Assembly (NCBI GenBank): GCA_964529715.1
Contig: CAZGXI010000002.1
Coordinates: 124,001 to 188,000 of the forward strand
DNA length: 64,000 bases
Direction: 5' to 3'
From: CAZGXI01 sp964529715
GTDB taxonomy: Bacteria; Chloroflexota; Anaerolineae; Aggregatilineales; Ch27
The notes beneath the pieces are model-generated. The model did no database searches. It had not been told where the DNA came from and saw only the letters and a program-made list of their open reading frames with translations. This document shows, piece after piece, positions 25,483-34,469 of this stretch (position 1 is the first letter of the stretch; each line of letters begins with the position of its first letter). The translations under genes were made by a program, and so were the position numbers.

Positions 25483-26385
25483 GTGAACCGTCGAGTGGCT
25501 TATCTGTTGATCGTCCTGGCGCTGGCCGCATTACTGGGTGTCCAGGCTGCGCTCGCCCAAAACAACGCCAATCCGCAAGCCGTCGTGAGTGTCGAGTTGG
25601 CCGTGCTACGCGATGCGCCGTCGAATGCCGGGAATTTCGTGGCCTCCCTGCCGCAGAGCACCCAGGTTACGCTGCTGGATGTGGACAACAGCGGCAGGTG
25701 GTTCCAGGTGGAAACCGCAGATGGCAAACTGGGTTGGGGCCATACGTTGCACTTTGCCCCGCTCAGCCGCGCGCGCGCGCTGCGGACGCTGGTCCTCTTT
25801 GAAGCCCCCAATGATAACATCAACTATGTAACCGGCGTCGAAGAAAACGCGCAGGTGCTCATCCTTCAAACCGACGAGACCGGCGCATGGACACGTGTCC
25901 TCGCCCCTGACGGTCAAAGTGGCTGGACCGAGACTGCCCTACTCCGCTTTGACTATGGCCTGGTGACGCGCGAGGGGACCGCGCTATTGAACTGGCCCGA
26001 TCACGAACGCGGCGTTCAACTGGCAACCCTGAACGCCCTGACGCCCGTCTTCATCGAAGACATGCTTGGTAATTGGGTGCGCGTGCGGACCAGCAGCGGT
26101 CAGAGTGGGTGGGCCGAGGCGAGCGCCTTCAACGCGACCAACACCGTCACCTTGGGCGTGGTCACGCTGGTGGAAGGGGAAGGAGCCATCCTGCGCGCCG
26201 GCCCGGCCATCGATGCGACTCCGCAGGGCACACTCGGCAACGGCGCCATCGTCCAGATCGCGGGACGTAGCACCGATAACCGCTGGCTGATGGTCGCTAC
26301 CGGCAGCGGCCAGATTGCCTGGATTTCGAGCGGCCTGGTGACTTTCGAGGGCGGACTTGGATCCCTTGTCGTCCTCACCCCATAG
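25483..26385 (+). CDS. Secreted multi-SH3 domain protein
   Basis: A 300-residue protein with a signal peptide ending near AALAQ (about 26). It is followed by about four bacterial SH3-like repeats, each with a loop-and-strand pattern such as VLRDAPSNAGNFVASLPQST...GRWFQVETADGKLGW, and a final ILRAGPAIDATPQGTLGNGA...NRWLMVATGSGQIAW. Bacterial SH3 domains bind cell-wall peptides or other surface ligands. No enzyme domain is attached. GTG start after AAGGGGGAAGAAC. First of three adjacent SH3 proteins. Confidence 0.85.
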   Translation: MNRRVAYLLIVLALAALLGVQAALAQNNANPQAVVSVELAVLRDAPSNAGNFVASLPQSTQVTLLDVDNSGRWFQVETADGKLGWGHTLHFAPLSRARALRTLVLFEAPNDNINYVTGVEENAQVLILQTDETGAWTRVLAPDGQSGWTETALLRFDYGLVTREGTALLNWPDHERGVQLATLNALTPVFIEDMLGNWVRVRTSSGQSGWAEASAFNATNTVTLGVVTLVEGEGAILRAGPAIDATPQGTLGNGAIVQIAGRSTDNRWLMVATGSGQIAWISSGLVTFEGGLGSLVVLTP

Positions 26386-27334
26386 CCGGGCGTACACTGC
26401 CCCTTTCCGCCGCTTTGCTCTGCTGGGCAGCCTGGTTGCGCTTGCGCTGTTCCTCTCCCTGCCGTCGGATGTGCTGGCCCAGGGAGAGGAACAGGGCCGT
26501 CGGCGCTTCGCTCTGACCGCCGCCGCTTATCTGCTGGAGACGCCGTCTCCGGCGGCGCTTCCCGCTGCGACACTTCCTGCCGGAACGCTGGTGCAGGAAC
26601 TGGACGCCACGCCCGACAACGCATGGCGACAGGTCCGTCCAGAAAACAGCAGCATCGTGGGATGGATTCCGGCCCGCCTGCTGACAGACGTTGCGCTGCT
26701 GATCACGCGGACGGGCGCAGCACTTCACCACACGCCGGCCTTGAGCGCGCCCTTTGTACGCACCCTGCCGCCGCAAACAGAAGTCTGGGTTTTCAACAGT
26801 GTTTTCCTCCAAGATCGCCTGTGGCGGCAGGTATGGACAGACGGCGGCATCATGGGCTGGCTTGCAGATGACCTGTTGGAACCGCGCCGGGTTATTGCAG
26901 CCGTTGCCGTCGCCCTGTATCCGCAGCCAGATCACGCCCTGGCGCCGATCACCGATCTACCGCCAGACACCGCCGCTATCGTGCTGGAAATATCGCCCGA
27001 TTCGGCCTGGACGCGCCTGCAGACCTCCCAGGGCGAAAGCGGTTGGGCCGAGAGCCTGCCTCTGCAACCACTCGTCATCGCTGCCGCCGGGGAGGTTCGC
27101 CTTGCGCCGGATGTACAGACCGGCAGCGCGAACCTGCGCGCCGGGCCGGGACAGAATGCTGCCGTGGTCGGCATGGTGGCCCACCGGACGCCGATAGCCG
27201 TTGTCGGGCGCAACATGGACGGCACCTGGCTGTCGATCCTTACGCCGGACGGTAGCCTCGCCTGGATCAGCACGCCGCTGGTTTTCTTGCAAGATGGGCT
27301 AGTCAGCGACCTGCCGGTTGTCGCCCGGCCCTGA
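26357..27334 (+). CDS. Secreted multi-SH3 domain protein
   Basis: A 325-residue relative of the preceding protein. It begins with TTG at 26357, inside the end of the upstream gene (29-base overlap), behind a GAGGGCGGAC ribosome-like site. The signal peptide has a long hydrophobic core (LLGSLVALALFLSLPSDVLAQ). About four SH3 repeats follow, ending with SANLRAGPGQNAAVVGMV and a GTWLSILTPDGSLAW strand pair. No catalytic motif is present. The overlap indicates translational coupling. The start codon is less certain than the reading frame. Confidence 0.78.
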   Translation: MDPLSSSPHSRAYTAPFRRFALLGSLVALALFLSLPSDVLAQGEEQGRRRFALTAAAYLLETPSPAALPAATLPAGTLVQELDATPDNAWRQVRPENSSIVGWIPARLLTDVALLITRTGAALHHTPALSAPFVRTLPPQTEVWVFNSVFLQDRLWRQVWTDGGIMGWLADDLLEPRRVIAAVAVALYPQPDHALAPITDLPPDTAAIVLEISPDSAWTRLQTSQGESGWAESLPLQPLVIAAAGEVRLAPDVQTGSANLRAGPGQNAAVVGMVAHRTPIAVVGRNMDGTWLSILTPDGSLAWISTPLVFLQDGLVSDLPVVARP

Positions 27335-27346
27335 TCTCGCTACAAT
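27318..27346 (+). promoter_or_regulatory. Promoter of the third SH3 protein gene
   Basis: TTGTCG (27318-27323) and TACAAT (27341-27346) are 17 bp apart, and the -10 is preceded by CGC. The -35 lies inside the end of the previous gene. Confidence 0.65.
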
Positions 27347-27432
27347 CCCCGCCCGACTTGAAAGAACACGCTCCGGCGACCCGGCAAAACCGGGCTTTCG
27401 TCTGCCAGCTGGCGCCTTTAGAGGAAAGATTC

Positions 27433-28158
27433 GTGAAGACCCTCATTCAACTGCTTGTCGTACTGATCCTGCTCACGTCGGCGCTGCCTGCCAACGCGCA
27501 AGGCGGGGAAGCAACCCTACCGGCTACCGTGATCTTCGATGCGGTTTACCTGCGGCTCGGCCCCGGTCCCGAATATCCCGTTACCGCTCAGGCCGCCCGC
27601 GACGACGTGCTTACCCTGGACGGGCGCAGCGCCGACGGCGCGTGGTATCACACCACCCTGCCCGATGGCACTTCGGCCTGGCTCGCCAGCTACCTGGTCA
27701 CGGTCAACGGCGACGCCTCGATCCTGCCCGTCGCCGGGCCGCCTGCCCCAGCCGACCTGGCCCTGCGTGTGCCTCCCGGCTGTGAATATTTCAACATCGG
27801 GCCGTTCCGGGGCAGCGTAGGTCAGCCGATCTACCTGGTACAGGGATGGGAAGCCGCCAGCCGCGAACTAGTTCAGGAATACCTCAACAACGTGCTCCAG
27901 ATCGTCACCTTTGACGGACGGATGATCAGCACTTACACCGCTTATGCCAGCGAAATCACGTTTAACCAGGCGCGCGGAACCTGGCAGATCTTCTGGGAAT
28001 TTCGGATGGGGCCGGTGAGCGCAGGACAACACCGCATCGAGTGGACGCAGTTGTTTAGCCGCGCCATCACCGATGGGCTAGACAACGACGGCGACGGTCG
28101 GCCAGACACCTATGGCCCCGATGCGACCACCTACGGCTGCACGCTTATCATTCAGTAG
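27433..28158 (+). CDS. Secreted SH3 domain protein
   Basis: A 241-residue protein with a signal peptide (VLILLTSALPANAQ). It has one SH3 domain (about 30-100; YLRLGPGPEYPVTAQ, WYHTTLPDGTSAWLASYLV) and a C-terminal beta-rich domain I cannot name. Near the end DNDGDGRPDTYG resembles a calcium-binding loop of the EF-hand/thrombospondin-3 type. GTG at 27433 follows GAGGAAAGATTC. It has its own promoter and ends at a strong terminator. The C-terminal domain with two Cys may carry the specific function. Confidence 0.82.
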   Translation: MKTLIQLLVVLILLTSALPANAQGGEATLPATVIFDAVYLRLGPGPEYPVTAQAARDDVLTLDGRSADGAWYHTTLPDGTSAWLASYLVTVNGDASILPVAGPPAPADLALRVPPGCEYFNIGPFRGSVGQPIYLVQGWEAASRELVQEYLNNVLQIVTFDGRMISTYTAYASEITFNQARGTWQIFWEFRMGPVSAGQHRIEWTQLFSRAITDGLDNDGDGRPDTYGPDATTYGCTLIIQ

Positions 28159-28200
28159 GAGTCCGGCTTCGGCAAACCATCGATCAGTCGAGGACAGAAA

Positions 28201-28241
28201 CGGCGGCGGAGAGCGTATACGCTTCCGCCGCCGCGCTTTTT
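28201..28241 (+). terminator. Intrinsic terminator after the SH3 gene
   Basis: A perfect 10-bp stem CGGCGGCGGA/TCCGCCGCCG encloses a smaller GCGTATACGC palindrome and is followed by CGCTTTTT. Confidence 0.85.
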
Positions 28242-28267
28242 AAGCCGACAGGCGGTGTTCGGATAGC

Positions 28268-29716
28268 TTACGGCACCGCCGTCGGACTGGGGCCAGGGGT
28301 GGGTGTCGCCGTCCAGAATCGCGGCGCGGCGACAGTCTCCGTTGCGTGCATGTCGCCCGGCTGCGCGCTGACGTAAACGCCGGGGAAGCCTTCCCGAACA
28401 ACCTCGTACCAGGTCACGCCAGGCCGCAGCATGATCGGCGTGTTATCGCCCCAGATCAACTGGAAACCGCTCTGCTCACGGCTAGGCCGCCGCCAGTAAC
28501 CGTAGTAGATTTGGCCGTCACGCAGGACGTAAGCCAACCCCTGGTCCCAGAACTGAATTTCCAGGGAATTGTCGTGTGCTTCCGGCTCGAACAGGTCCAG
28601 GCGCGGCTCGTGCGGCATCGCCAGCACCACCACATTATCGGCAGCAATCTGTTGGCCGTTGAGCGCATCCACGTGCGGCACGCCGGAATTCCAACGGTAA
28701 TAACGTCCGTCCGTCGGGTTGTATTGCCAGGTGGCGTCGGTCTCGCCCCACCAGTTCACGAACAACTGCTGGGCAGGCGCTCCCCCACCAGGGGGAATTT
28801 CGCTGAAGGCTAGGCCGCGCACTACATAGCCTGTATTGACATTGCGGCTCGTCGCCAATGCCCACGCCTGATCCAGGTCCAGATACAGCGTGTGCTCAAA
28901 GGCCAACCCTTCGCGCGGGAAACGGCAGAACGGCGGGCAGTTATCTCCAAAGTGGGGCGTCATCACCCGCCAGCGCCAGGGCGCATCCAGGATTATCTGG
29001 CGGATCGGCTCGCTAGAGCCAGAGTAGGCAAACAGGGCATCCAGCGCAACGATCAACTCCAGGTCGAACAGCCGCCCACTCCGGATCGGGCCGACGTGCG
29101 TCACGCTCTGATTGCGAAACACCGCCGCAAAGCGCGTCACACCGCCCTCGACCTCGTATTCAAACACAAGGTCGGCGTAACTCAGACCACTCTGCGGACG
29201 GACGACGGGCGGCCAGTTGGAAATCTTGACGATGATCGGGCGGCGCTGCATGGCTTCCACGCTGGGATAGGGCACCCCCATCAGCGGGTTGATGCCCTCC
29301 GGGTACGTGAACGGGCCGATGGGCGTTGCCGTCGGAGTCGGCGTATCGGACGGCGTAAACGTCGCAGTGGGGGTGTTGGACGGCGTGAACGTTGCCGTCG
29401 GGGTGGGCGTATCCGAAGGCGTAAAAGTCGCGGTCGGGGTGGCCGTATCGGTGGGGGTGTTGGACGGCGTAAACGTGGCCGACGGGGTAAAGGTCAGAGT
29501 CGGGGTCGGCGTATCCGTCGGCGTGCTGGTTGGCGTATTCGTCGGTGTGTTCGTCGGGCGGGGCGTATTGGTCGGAATGGGCGACGGGCTGGGCGTATTC
29601 GTCAGGGGCGGCGTACCCGTCGTGATCGGCCCTGCGGAGGACGGAGTGGGACTGCTCACCGCCAGCAGCGCCATTGCGATCACCGCCAGCAGCGCCAGTG
29701 TAAAGGTTCGTCTCAT
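28268..29716 (-). CDS. Secreted DUF3048 (YerB-like) protein with Thr-Pro repeat linker
   Basis: A 482-residue protein: signal peptide (about 1-28), Thr/Pro/Ser-rich repeats (34-132), then a DUF3048 domain. The domain begins NPLMGVPYPSVEAMQRRPI and continues RPQSGLSYADLVFEYEVEGG, VGPIRSGR and YSGSS, typical of the YerB family. YerB-like proteins are surface lipoproteins of uncertain function. The linker resembles wall-spanning or O-glycosylated stalks common in secreted proteins of this kind of bacterium. The ATG at 29716 follows AAGGTGATCGC. Convergent with the SH3 genes across a terminator. Confidence 0.88.
   Translation of the reverse strand: MRRTFTLALLAVIAMALLAVSSPTPSSAGPITTGTPPLTNTPSPSPIPTNTPRPTNTPTNTPTSTPTDTPTPTLTFTPSATFTPSNTPTDTATPTATFTPSDTPTPTATFTPSNTPTATFTPSDTPTPTATPIGPFTYPEGINPLMGVPYPSVEAMQRRPIIVKISNWPPVVRPQSGLSYADLVFEYEVEGGVTRFAAVFRNQSVTHVGPIRSGRLFDLELIVALDALFAYSGSSEPIRQIILDAPWRWRVMTPHFGDNCPPFCRFPREGLAFEHTLYLDLDQAWALATSRNVNTGYVVRGLAFSEIPPGGGAPAQQLFVNWWGETDATWQYNPTDGRYYRWNSGVPHVDALNGQQIAADNVVVLAMPHEPRLDLFEPEAHDNSLEIQFWDQGLAYVLRDGQIYYGYWRRPSREQSGFQLIWGDNTPIMLRPGVTWYEVVREGFPGVYVSAQPGDMHATETVAAPRFWTATPTPGPSPTAVP
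29321..29617 (-). repeat. Degenerate repeats encoding a Thr-Pro linker
   Basis: Repeats of an 18-30 bp unit encode variants of TPSDTPTPTATF and NTPTNTPT. The low complexity also leaves a long spurious Val/Gly-rich frame open on the other strand. Confidence 0.85.
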
Positions 29717-29813
29717 GCGATCACCTTGCCAGATCATCTCTTTCACGGTACAGCGGGGGATGACTATACCGGATTTTACGGCGGCGCGCATTAAAGAAAG
29801 CGCCGGGCAATTT

Positions 29814-29842
29814 TTGCGGGTGTACAGGCTATACGCTACGAT
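29814..29842 (+). promoter_or_regulatory. Promoter of the MBOAT operon
   Basis: TTGCGG (29814-29819) and TACGAT (29837-29842) are 17 bp apart, with CGC before the -10. Transcription would begin near 29849. Confidence 0.65.
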
Positions 29843-29884
29843 TTCCTGCCGATAGAAAATCGGCTCCCCCTAAGAGGATCAGAT

Positions 29885-30004
29885 ATGCGCTTTCCGCGTC
29901 TTTCACAGGCAGACCTACTGGCTCTGATACTGTTTGCAGCAATTCTACTGTTGATCATTGCCACGAGCGCCCCGCCGCGCGCGCTCATCTATCAAAGCTT
30001 TTAG
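29885..30004 (+). CDS. Small single-pass membrane protein
   Basis: A 39-residue protein starting with ATG after AGAGGATCAG, a clear ribosome site. Residues 11-28 form one membrane helix (LLALILFAAILLLIIATSA); the N-terminus is basic. It is the first gene after a good promoter and precedes the MBOAT gene by 21 bases. It may assist the acyltransferase, but no known family is recognised. Confidence 0.62.
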   Translation: MRFPRLSQADLLALILFAAILLLIIATSAPPRALIYQSF

Positions 30005-30025
30005 GATGCTGCCCCCTGCTAATCC

Positions 30026-31774
30026 ATGCTAAACATCTGGCAAACTGTCCGCAGGCAACTGTTTCGTCGCGCCGTGTCGCTTACCGGCGTGCTGATAGCC
30101 CTGGCGCTGCTTTACCTGTCCGGATTTTGGAGACAGGTTGAGCTGGGCTTTGCGCACGCGCTGGTCATTGCCGGACTGGCGGCCATCTTATACTGGTTGG
30201 TCGTACCCCAAACACTGCGTCCGGCGCTGCTGCTGGTCATCAGCCTGGCTGTTTTGATCCTGGAAGGGGCGACAGCCCGGTTCATCCTCCTGGCGCTTCT
30301 GCTCGTGTTGATGACCCAGACTGCCGCCACGTCAGGAGTAAAGACAGGCACACCGCCATCATCAGGCCTGGCTAGCGCAAGCCTGTTTTACCTGTTCTGT
30401 TTCGCGCTTTACCTGCTGGTCGCAGCTTCGCAAAGCAGCGAACTGGCATTTCCGGCCCGCCCATACCTCTTCTTGCTGTTGGGACTGGTTGGATCGTTCT
30501 TCGTGTTGGAGGTGCTTCGCCGCAAACCGGCAGACCAGGCGGCCCGCCTGAAAGATTGGACCGCTCACCTGGGTAGATCCGTTGGGCTGAACTTTGCCGG
30601 TTCCTCGATCAGGCTGCTGTTGTGGGGAATGGGCATTCTTATTGGAGCCGGGCTGCTGGCGCTGGTCGTCCTGCCGATCAACATACCAGCAATTTCGTGG
30701 GCGCGTAACCTGTTATCGCTGCCACTCCTGACAAGAGCGGCACTCATTGCGCTGGCCCTGGCAGCCCTTTCCATCCTGGCACAGGCAGAAAAGGTCGCGT
30801 TTCGCCGCTGGTTGGGCTACGGGACGGTGGTTGTCCTGCTGCTCTCTTTTCTGGCGTTAAAAAGCGGCGGGGCGCTACTGCAAGGGCTAGCGGGTTGGGT
30901 GGGATTTTCGTATTTCACTTTCCGCCTGCTGCATGTGCTGCTCGACAGCTTCAAGGGGCTGCACACAGATGCAACTCCACTGGAAACCCTGGTTTATGCG
31001 CTCTTTTTTCCGGCTCTCCTAATCGGGCCAATCGACCGCCTGCCACGCTTCTTAAAAGACATGCGCAGTAACCCTCAGCCCTTCCGCTGGAGTCTGGCCG
31101 TCGAGGGGGTCACGCGCATTTTGATCGGCGGGGTAAAGAAATTCTTCATCGCTGACATACTGCTGGTCCACCTGCTGCCCGGCCCCGATCTCATTCCTTC
31201 AATCAGCACAGCCTCTGCCTGGATCAGGCTTTATAGTTTCGCGCTGTATGTCTTTTTTGATTTCTCCGGCTTCACCGACATCGCCATCGGCACGGGGCGT
31301 CTGCTAGGCTATGCCCTACCAGAGAACTTCAACGCGCCCTATTTGAAGGCGAACCTCGCTCAGTTCTGGCAATCGTGGCACATCACGCTTTCGACATGGC
31401 TGCGCTTCTACGTCTTTTCGCCCCTCAGCCGCCGTCTGCTCAGAACCCGGCTGGGCCACCACCCGCTGCTGGTGGTATTCTGTGCCCAGATGATCACCAT
31501 GCTGCTGATCGGGCTGTGGCATGGCATCACGATAAACTTCGCTCTCTGGGGACTGTGGCACGGGACAGGCTTGTTTGTTCATAAGGTCTACGCGGACCGA
31601 ACACGGCGCTGGCAGCTTCGTTTACAGCAAAAGCCTGTCACCGCCCGAATGTTGAGCATCCTGAGTAATCTGGCAACGTTCCACTTCGTCGCGCTGGGTT
31701 GGGCGTTCTTCATGTTCCCTGATCCTGCCGACAGCGCGGCGCTGCTGCTGCGCCTGTTCGGGCTGCCGGGTTAG
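30026..31774 (+). CDS. MBOAT-family O-acyltransferase
   Basis: A 582-residue polytopic enzyme of the AlgI/DltB type, which passes acyl groups across the membrane to polysaccharide or wall polymers. Family signatures are FYVFSPLSRRLL after WQSWHITLSTWLR and the catalytic-His segment LIGLWHGITINFALWGLWHG. DFSGFTDIAIGTGRLLGY is also characteristic. The N-terminal third has extra membrane helices compared with AlgI. The next gene encodes an SGNH-like protein, a usual partner that completes O-acetylation outside the cell. Confidence 0.93.
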   Translation: MLNIWQTVRRQLFRRAVSLTGVLIALALLYLSGFWRQVELGFAHALVIAGLAAILYWLVVPQTLRPALLLVISLAVLILEGATARFILLALLLVLMTQTAATSGVKTGTPPSSGLASASLFYLFCFALYLLVAASQSSELAFPARPYLFLLLGLVGSFFVLEVLRRKPADQAARLKDWTAHLGRSVGLNFAGSSIRLLLWGMGILIGAGLLALVVLPINIPAISWARNLLSLPLLTRAALIALALAALSILAQAEKVAFRRWLGYGTVVVLLLSFLALKSGGALLQGLAGWVGFSYFTFRLLHVLLDSFKGLHTDATPLETLVYALFFPALLIGPIDRLPRFLKDMRSNPQPFRWSLAVEGVTRILIGGVKKFFIADILLVHLLPGPDLIPSISTASAWIRLYSFALYVFFDFSGFTDIAIGTGRLLGYALPENFNAPYLKANLAQFWQSWHITLSTWLRFYVFSPLSRRLLRTRLGHHPLLVVFCAQMITMLLIGLWHGITINFALWGLWHGTGLFVHKVYADRTRRWQLRLQQKPVTARMLSILSNLATFHFVALGWAFFMFPDPADSAALLLRLFGLPG

Positions 31775-31804
31775 TCTGGTCAGAAACCGGAGACGAGAGA
31801 CTTG

Positions 31805-32953
31805 ATGACCCAGAGTTGGGGATGGCTTAAACGGTTGTTACAGGGTAGCACGGGCCGCTTTGTCGTGCAGGTGATCGGGCGGGTACTCGCGCTGCTGTTG
31901 ATCTTCAACGTCCTCTACCTGGCTGTCGGGCCGTTTGAAGCGCGCGGCAGGCTGCCCACCCTGTATAACAGCCTCTTCCCCGGCCGGCTGCGGCTGGTAT
32001 GGCAGACACCCGACCTGGACGCCTACGGAGTGAGCGAACTGAAAATCCCCCGCCTGCTGGATGATCACGTGATCGCCCGGCCCAAAGCGCCAGACGAATA
32101 CCGTGTGGTCGTGCTGGGCAGTTCGGACATGTGGGGATACATGAACCGCCCGCAGGACCCCATGCCTGTCGCGCTCGACAACCTGGGGCTTCTCACACCC
32201 GACGGGCGGCAGGTGCGCAGTTACAACATGGCCTACGTTTACCCCGATGCCTTCAAAGACCTACTCATCCTACGCTACCTGCTGGCGGACGGTTATCTTC
32301 CCGACCTGATCATCCTGGTCGTCAATTCCTATTCTTTTAAGCCGCCTGTTGAGACGCACTGGCTGGCCATCGAAAATGCTGATGTAGCTTTGAGCCTGAT
32401 ACAACAGTACGGACTGACGGGGATTCCTCTCGGCGAAATCTCCGCAGAGGTGGAGTCGTCGCCTGGATGGATACGCCACAGCTTTTTGGGGGAGCGGGAG
32501 GACATCGCTTACTGGTTGATCAACCAGGCGTACGGTCTAAGCTGGGCAGATACGGGAGTAGATCACATCCTTCCGGCAGAAATTCCTACCCAGACCGCGT
32601 TCGGAGGTGAGGAAGAGTGGCACAACACACGCCCTGGCATCCTTGAAGCATTTCTCACCATGACGGGCAGCTATGGAATCCCACTCGTGCTGGTCTCAGC
32701 ACCGGTAAATTATAGCGCCCCTGCCTACCAGGCGTGGCTCATCGAACAGGCCGAAACCCTGGAAATCCCCCTGCTAGACTGCTCGACGCTGCTGCCTCCG
32801 CAGGAGTTCAATGATATGCCGATACATCTCACCGCCCAGGGCCACCGGCTGCTGGCCGAACAGGTTGCCCTATGGCTTCAAGAAGTCTGGGAAACAGCGG
32901 CTTCCGCCGGCAGGCAGGCGGTCACAAGATGCCCTGCGCAGCCAACGGACTGA
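31805..32953 (+). CDS. SGNH hydrolase-like surface acylation partner
   Basis: A 382-residue protein with one N-terminal membrane helix (about 22-41) and an extracytoplasmic SGNH-type domain. The block I nucleophile region is VVVLGSSDMWGYM (Ser106), and the C-terminal HLTAQGH supplies the His of the catalytic set. DltD- and AlgX/AlgJ-like proteins of this type act with MBOAT enzymes to acetylate polymers. The ATG at 31805 is next to an in-frame TTG at 31802; GGAGACGAGAGA lies upstream. The target polymer is unknown. Confidence 0.82.
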   Translation: MTQSWGWLKRLLQGSTGRFVVQVIGRVLALLLIFNVLYLAVGPFEARGRLPTLYNSLFPGRLRLVWQTPDLDAYGVSELKIPRLLDDHVIARPKAPDEYRVVVLGSSDMWGYMNRPQDPMPVALDNLGLLTPDGRQVRSYNMAYVYPDAFKDLLILRYLLADGYLPDLIILVVNSYSFKPPVETHWLAIENADVALSLIQQYGLTGIPLGEISAEVESSPGWIRHSFLGEREDIAYWLINQAYGLSWADTGVDHILPAEIPTQTAFGGEEEWHNTRPGILEAFLTMTGSYGIPLVLVSAPVNYSAPAYQAWLIEQAETLEIPLLDCSTLLPPQEFNDMPIHLTAQGHRLLAEQVALWLQEVWETAASAGRQAVTRCPAQPTD

Positions 32954-32956
32954 TCT

Positions 32957-33322
32957 TCATGCTGCCGGTGTTTTGGTGGAAGAAGAGCCTTCCTCCAGCG
33001 CCAGTTTCAGGGCTTCCTCACGCGAAAGATGCATCGAGTACGGGACTTTCAGCGTGCTCTGCACCAGGAATTCCGCCTGAGACTTGAACATCGGCTTATA
33101 GACGATGTAAACGTGTTCCAGCAGGTCCAGGCGGCGATGGCCGATTACGCCGTTCATCGCCAGTTTGAAGGGGTGAATATCGACGCCCGACACATCGAAC
33201 ACCACGCGGCGGGCGCTGCGAAAGGACGGCAACATACTGGCCCGAATGTCGTCCAGGGTAACATGGCCTTCCCACACATACAGGAAAATACCTTCGGCCA
33301 ACTCTTCAAGATACGTCGCCAT
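32957..33322 (-). CDS. STAS/SpoIIAA-like small protein
   Basis: A 121-residue soluble protein. The pattern is beta strand, acidic helix (LDDIRASML), strand VVFDVSGVDIHPF, helix, strand HVYIVY, helix, which resembles STAS or SpoIIAA-like folds. No phosphorylatable Ser in the usual DSSG setting is visible, so the match is structural and tentative. The ATG at 33322 follows GAGAGGAAAGTG. It ends 3 bases from the convergent SGNH gene, with no terminator between them. Confidence 0.6.
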   Translation of the reverse strand: MATYLEELAEGIFLYVWEGHVTLDDIRASMLPSFRSARRVVFDVSGVDIHPFKLAMNGVIGHRRLDLLEHVYIVYKPMFKSQAEFLVQSTLKVPYSMHLSREEALKLALEEGSSSTKTPAA

Positions 33323-33419
33323 CACTTTCCTCTCATCCGCGCAAGTAATCATTTCTATTGCCATTATCGAAAAATTCCGGTCAATAGGCAACCGAATCCA
33401 CCCCAAATTCACCGTTTTT

Positions 33420-34469
33420 TCACATCTGCGCCAGCGCCCAGCCGGCGTGCTCCCGCACAAGCGTCGAGTCGTCGTGCAGCAGCCGTTCTAGCAGCGGAAT
33501 CGCCTCGCGTCTGCACCCGTTCCCGGCGGCGATGCAGGCGTTGCGCACCAGCCGCTCCCGCCCGATCCGCCGCACCGGCGACCCGGCAAAGCACGTCTGG
33601 AATGTCTGCTCTGTCAGGGCTAGCAGGTCCACCAGCGGCGGCGCGGCGCGTTCGAGGGCAGCGGGGCGAAAAGCAGATTCGGTCGTCTCGACGGTGAAGC
33701 GGTTGAACGGACAGACGACCTGGCACACATCGCAGCCGTAGACCCAATTGCCCATCAAGGGGCGGAGTTCCACCGGAATCGATCCCTTGTGTTCGATGGT
33801 CAGGGCGCTGATGCAACGGCGGGCGTCCAGCACGCGCGGCGCGGGAAAAGCATCCGTCGGGCAGGCCGCCAGGCAGCGGGCGCACGTCCCGCAGGCGACG
33901 CCGCTTTCCTGCGGATATGGCGCGTCGTAGATGTCAGCTTCAAAGGTGGTGATGATCTCTCCTAGAAAGAAAAAAGACCCTCGCCGAGGATGGATCAACA
34001 TGGTGTTCTTGCCGATGAAGCCCATCCCGGTCTGCCAGGCGTGGCTACGTTCCAGCACTGCCCCGGTATCGACGTAGACTCGGCAAGCCATGTCGCGGTG
34101 GGTTTCGGCGCGCAGCCAGTCCGCCAGTGATTTCAGGCGTGGGATCATTAGGTCGTGGTAGTCCGCGCCCCAGGCATAGTTGGAAATACGTCCCCGGCCC
34201 GGATCGCTCAAAACGGCTTCCGACAGCAGCATAGAATAATCCAGGCCGACCAGGATCAGCGACCGCGCACCGGGCAGGATCACGTTCAGATCACGACGGC
34301 GGGCGATCCGATCCGCGCGGCCCATATAGGCTACCGGGGCATGATAACCCGCATCCAGCCAGCGTAGATAAGCGTCCAGATGCGGCGCAGGCGTGGCAGG
34401 CGCAATTCCCGCCAGGTTAAAACCCAGCTCGCCCGCCTTTGCCTTGATCCGTTCGGACCAACCGGCCAT
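33420..34469 (-). CDS. queG: Epoxyqueuosine reductase
   Basis: A 349-residue cobalamin- and iron-sulfur-dependent enzyme that makes queuosine from epoxyqueuosine in tRNA. It has GMGFIGKNTMLIHPRRGS, the first [4Fe-4S] site CGTCARCLAACPTDA and the second CDVCQVVCPFN, plus a C-terminal HEAT-like repeat. Length is typical of QueG. The ATG directly follows the stop codon of the UbiA gene. With tgt in the same window, two steps of the queuosine pathway are present. Confidence 0.95.
   Translation of the reverse strand: MAGWSERIKAKAGELGFNLAGIAPATPAPHLDAYLRWLDAGYHAPVAYMGRADRIARRRDLNVILPGARSLILVGLDYSMLLSEAVLSDPGRGRISNYAWGADYHDLMIPRLKSLADWLRAETHRDMACRVYVDTGAVLERSHAWQTGMGFIGKNTMLIHPRRGSFFFLGEIITTFEADIYDAPYPQESGVACGTCARCLAACPTDAFPAPRVLDARRCISALTIEHKGSIPVELRPLMGNWVYGCDVCQVVCPFNRFTVETTESAFRPAALERAAPPLVDLLALTEQTFQTCFAGSPVRRIGRERLVRNACIAAGNGCRREAIPLLERLLHDDSTLVREHAGWALAQM

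Noticed and set aside
29289..29855. Val/Gly-rich 188-residue ORF on the plus strand
   Set aside because: It is the antisense of the Thr-Pro repeat tract in the DUF3048 protein; the repeat keeps other frames open.
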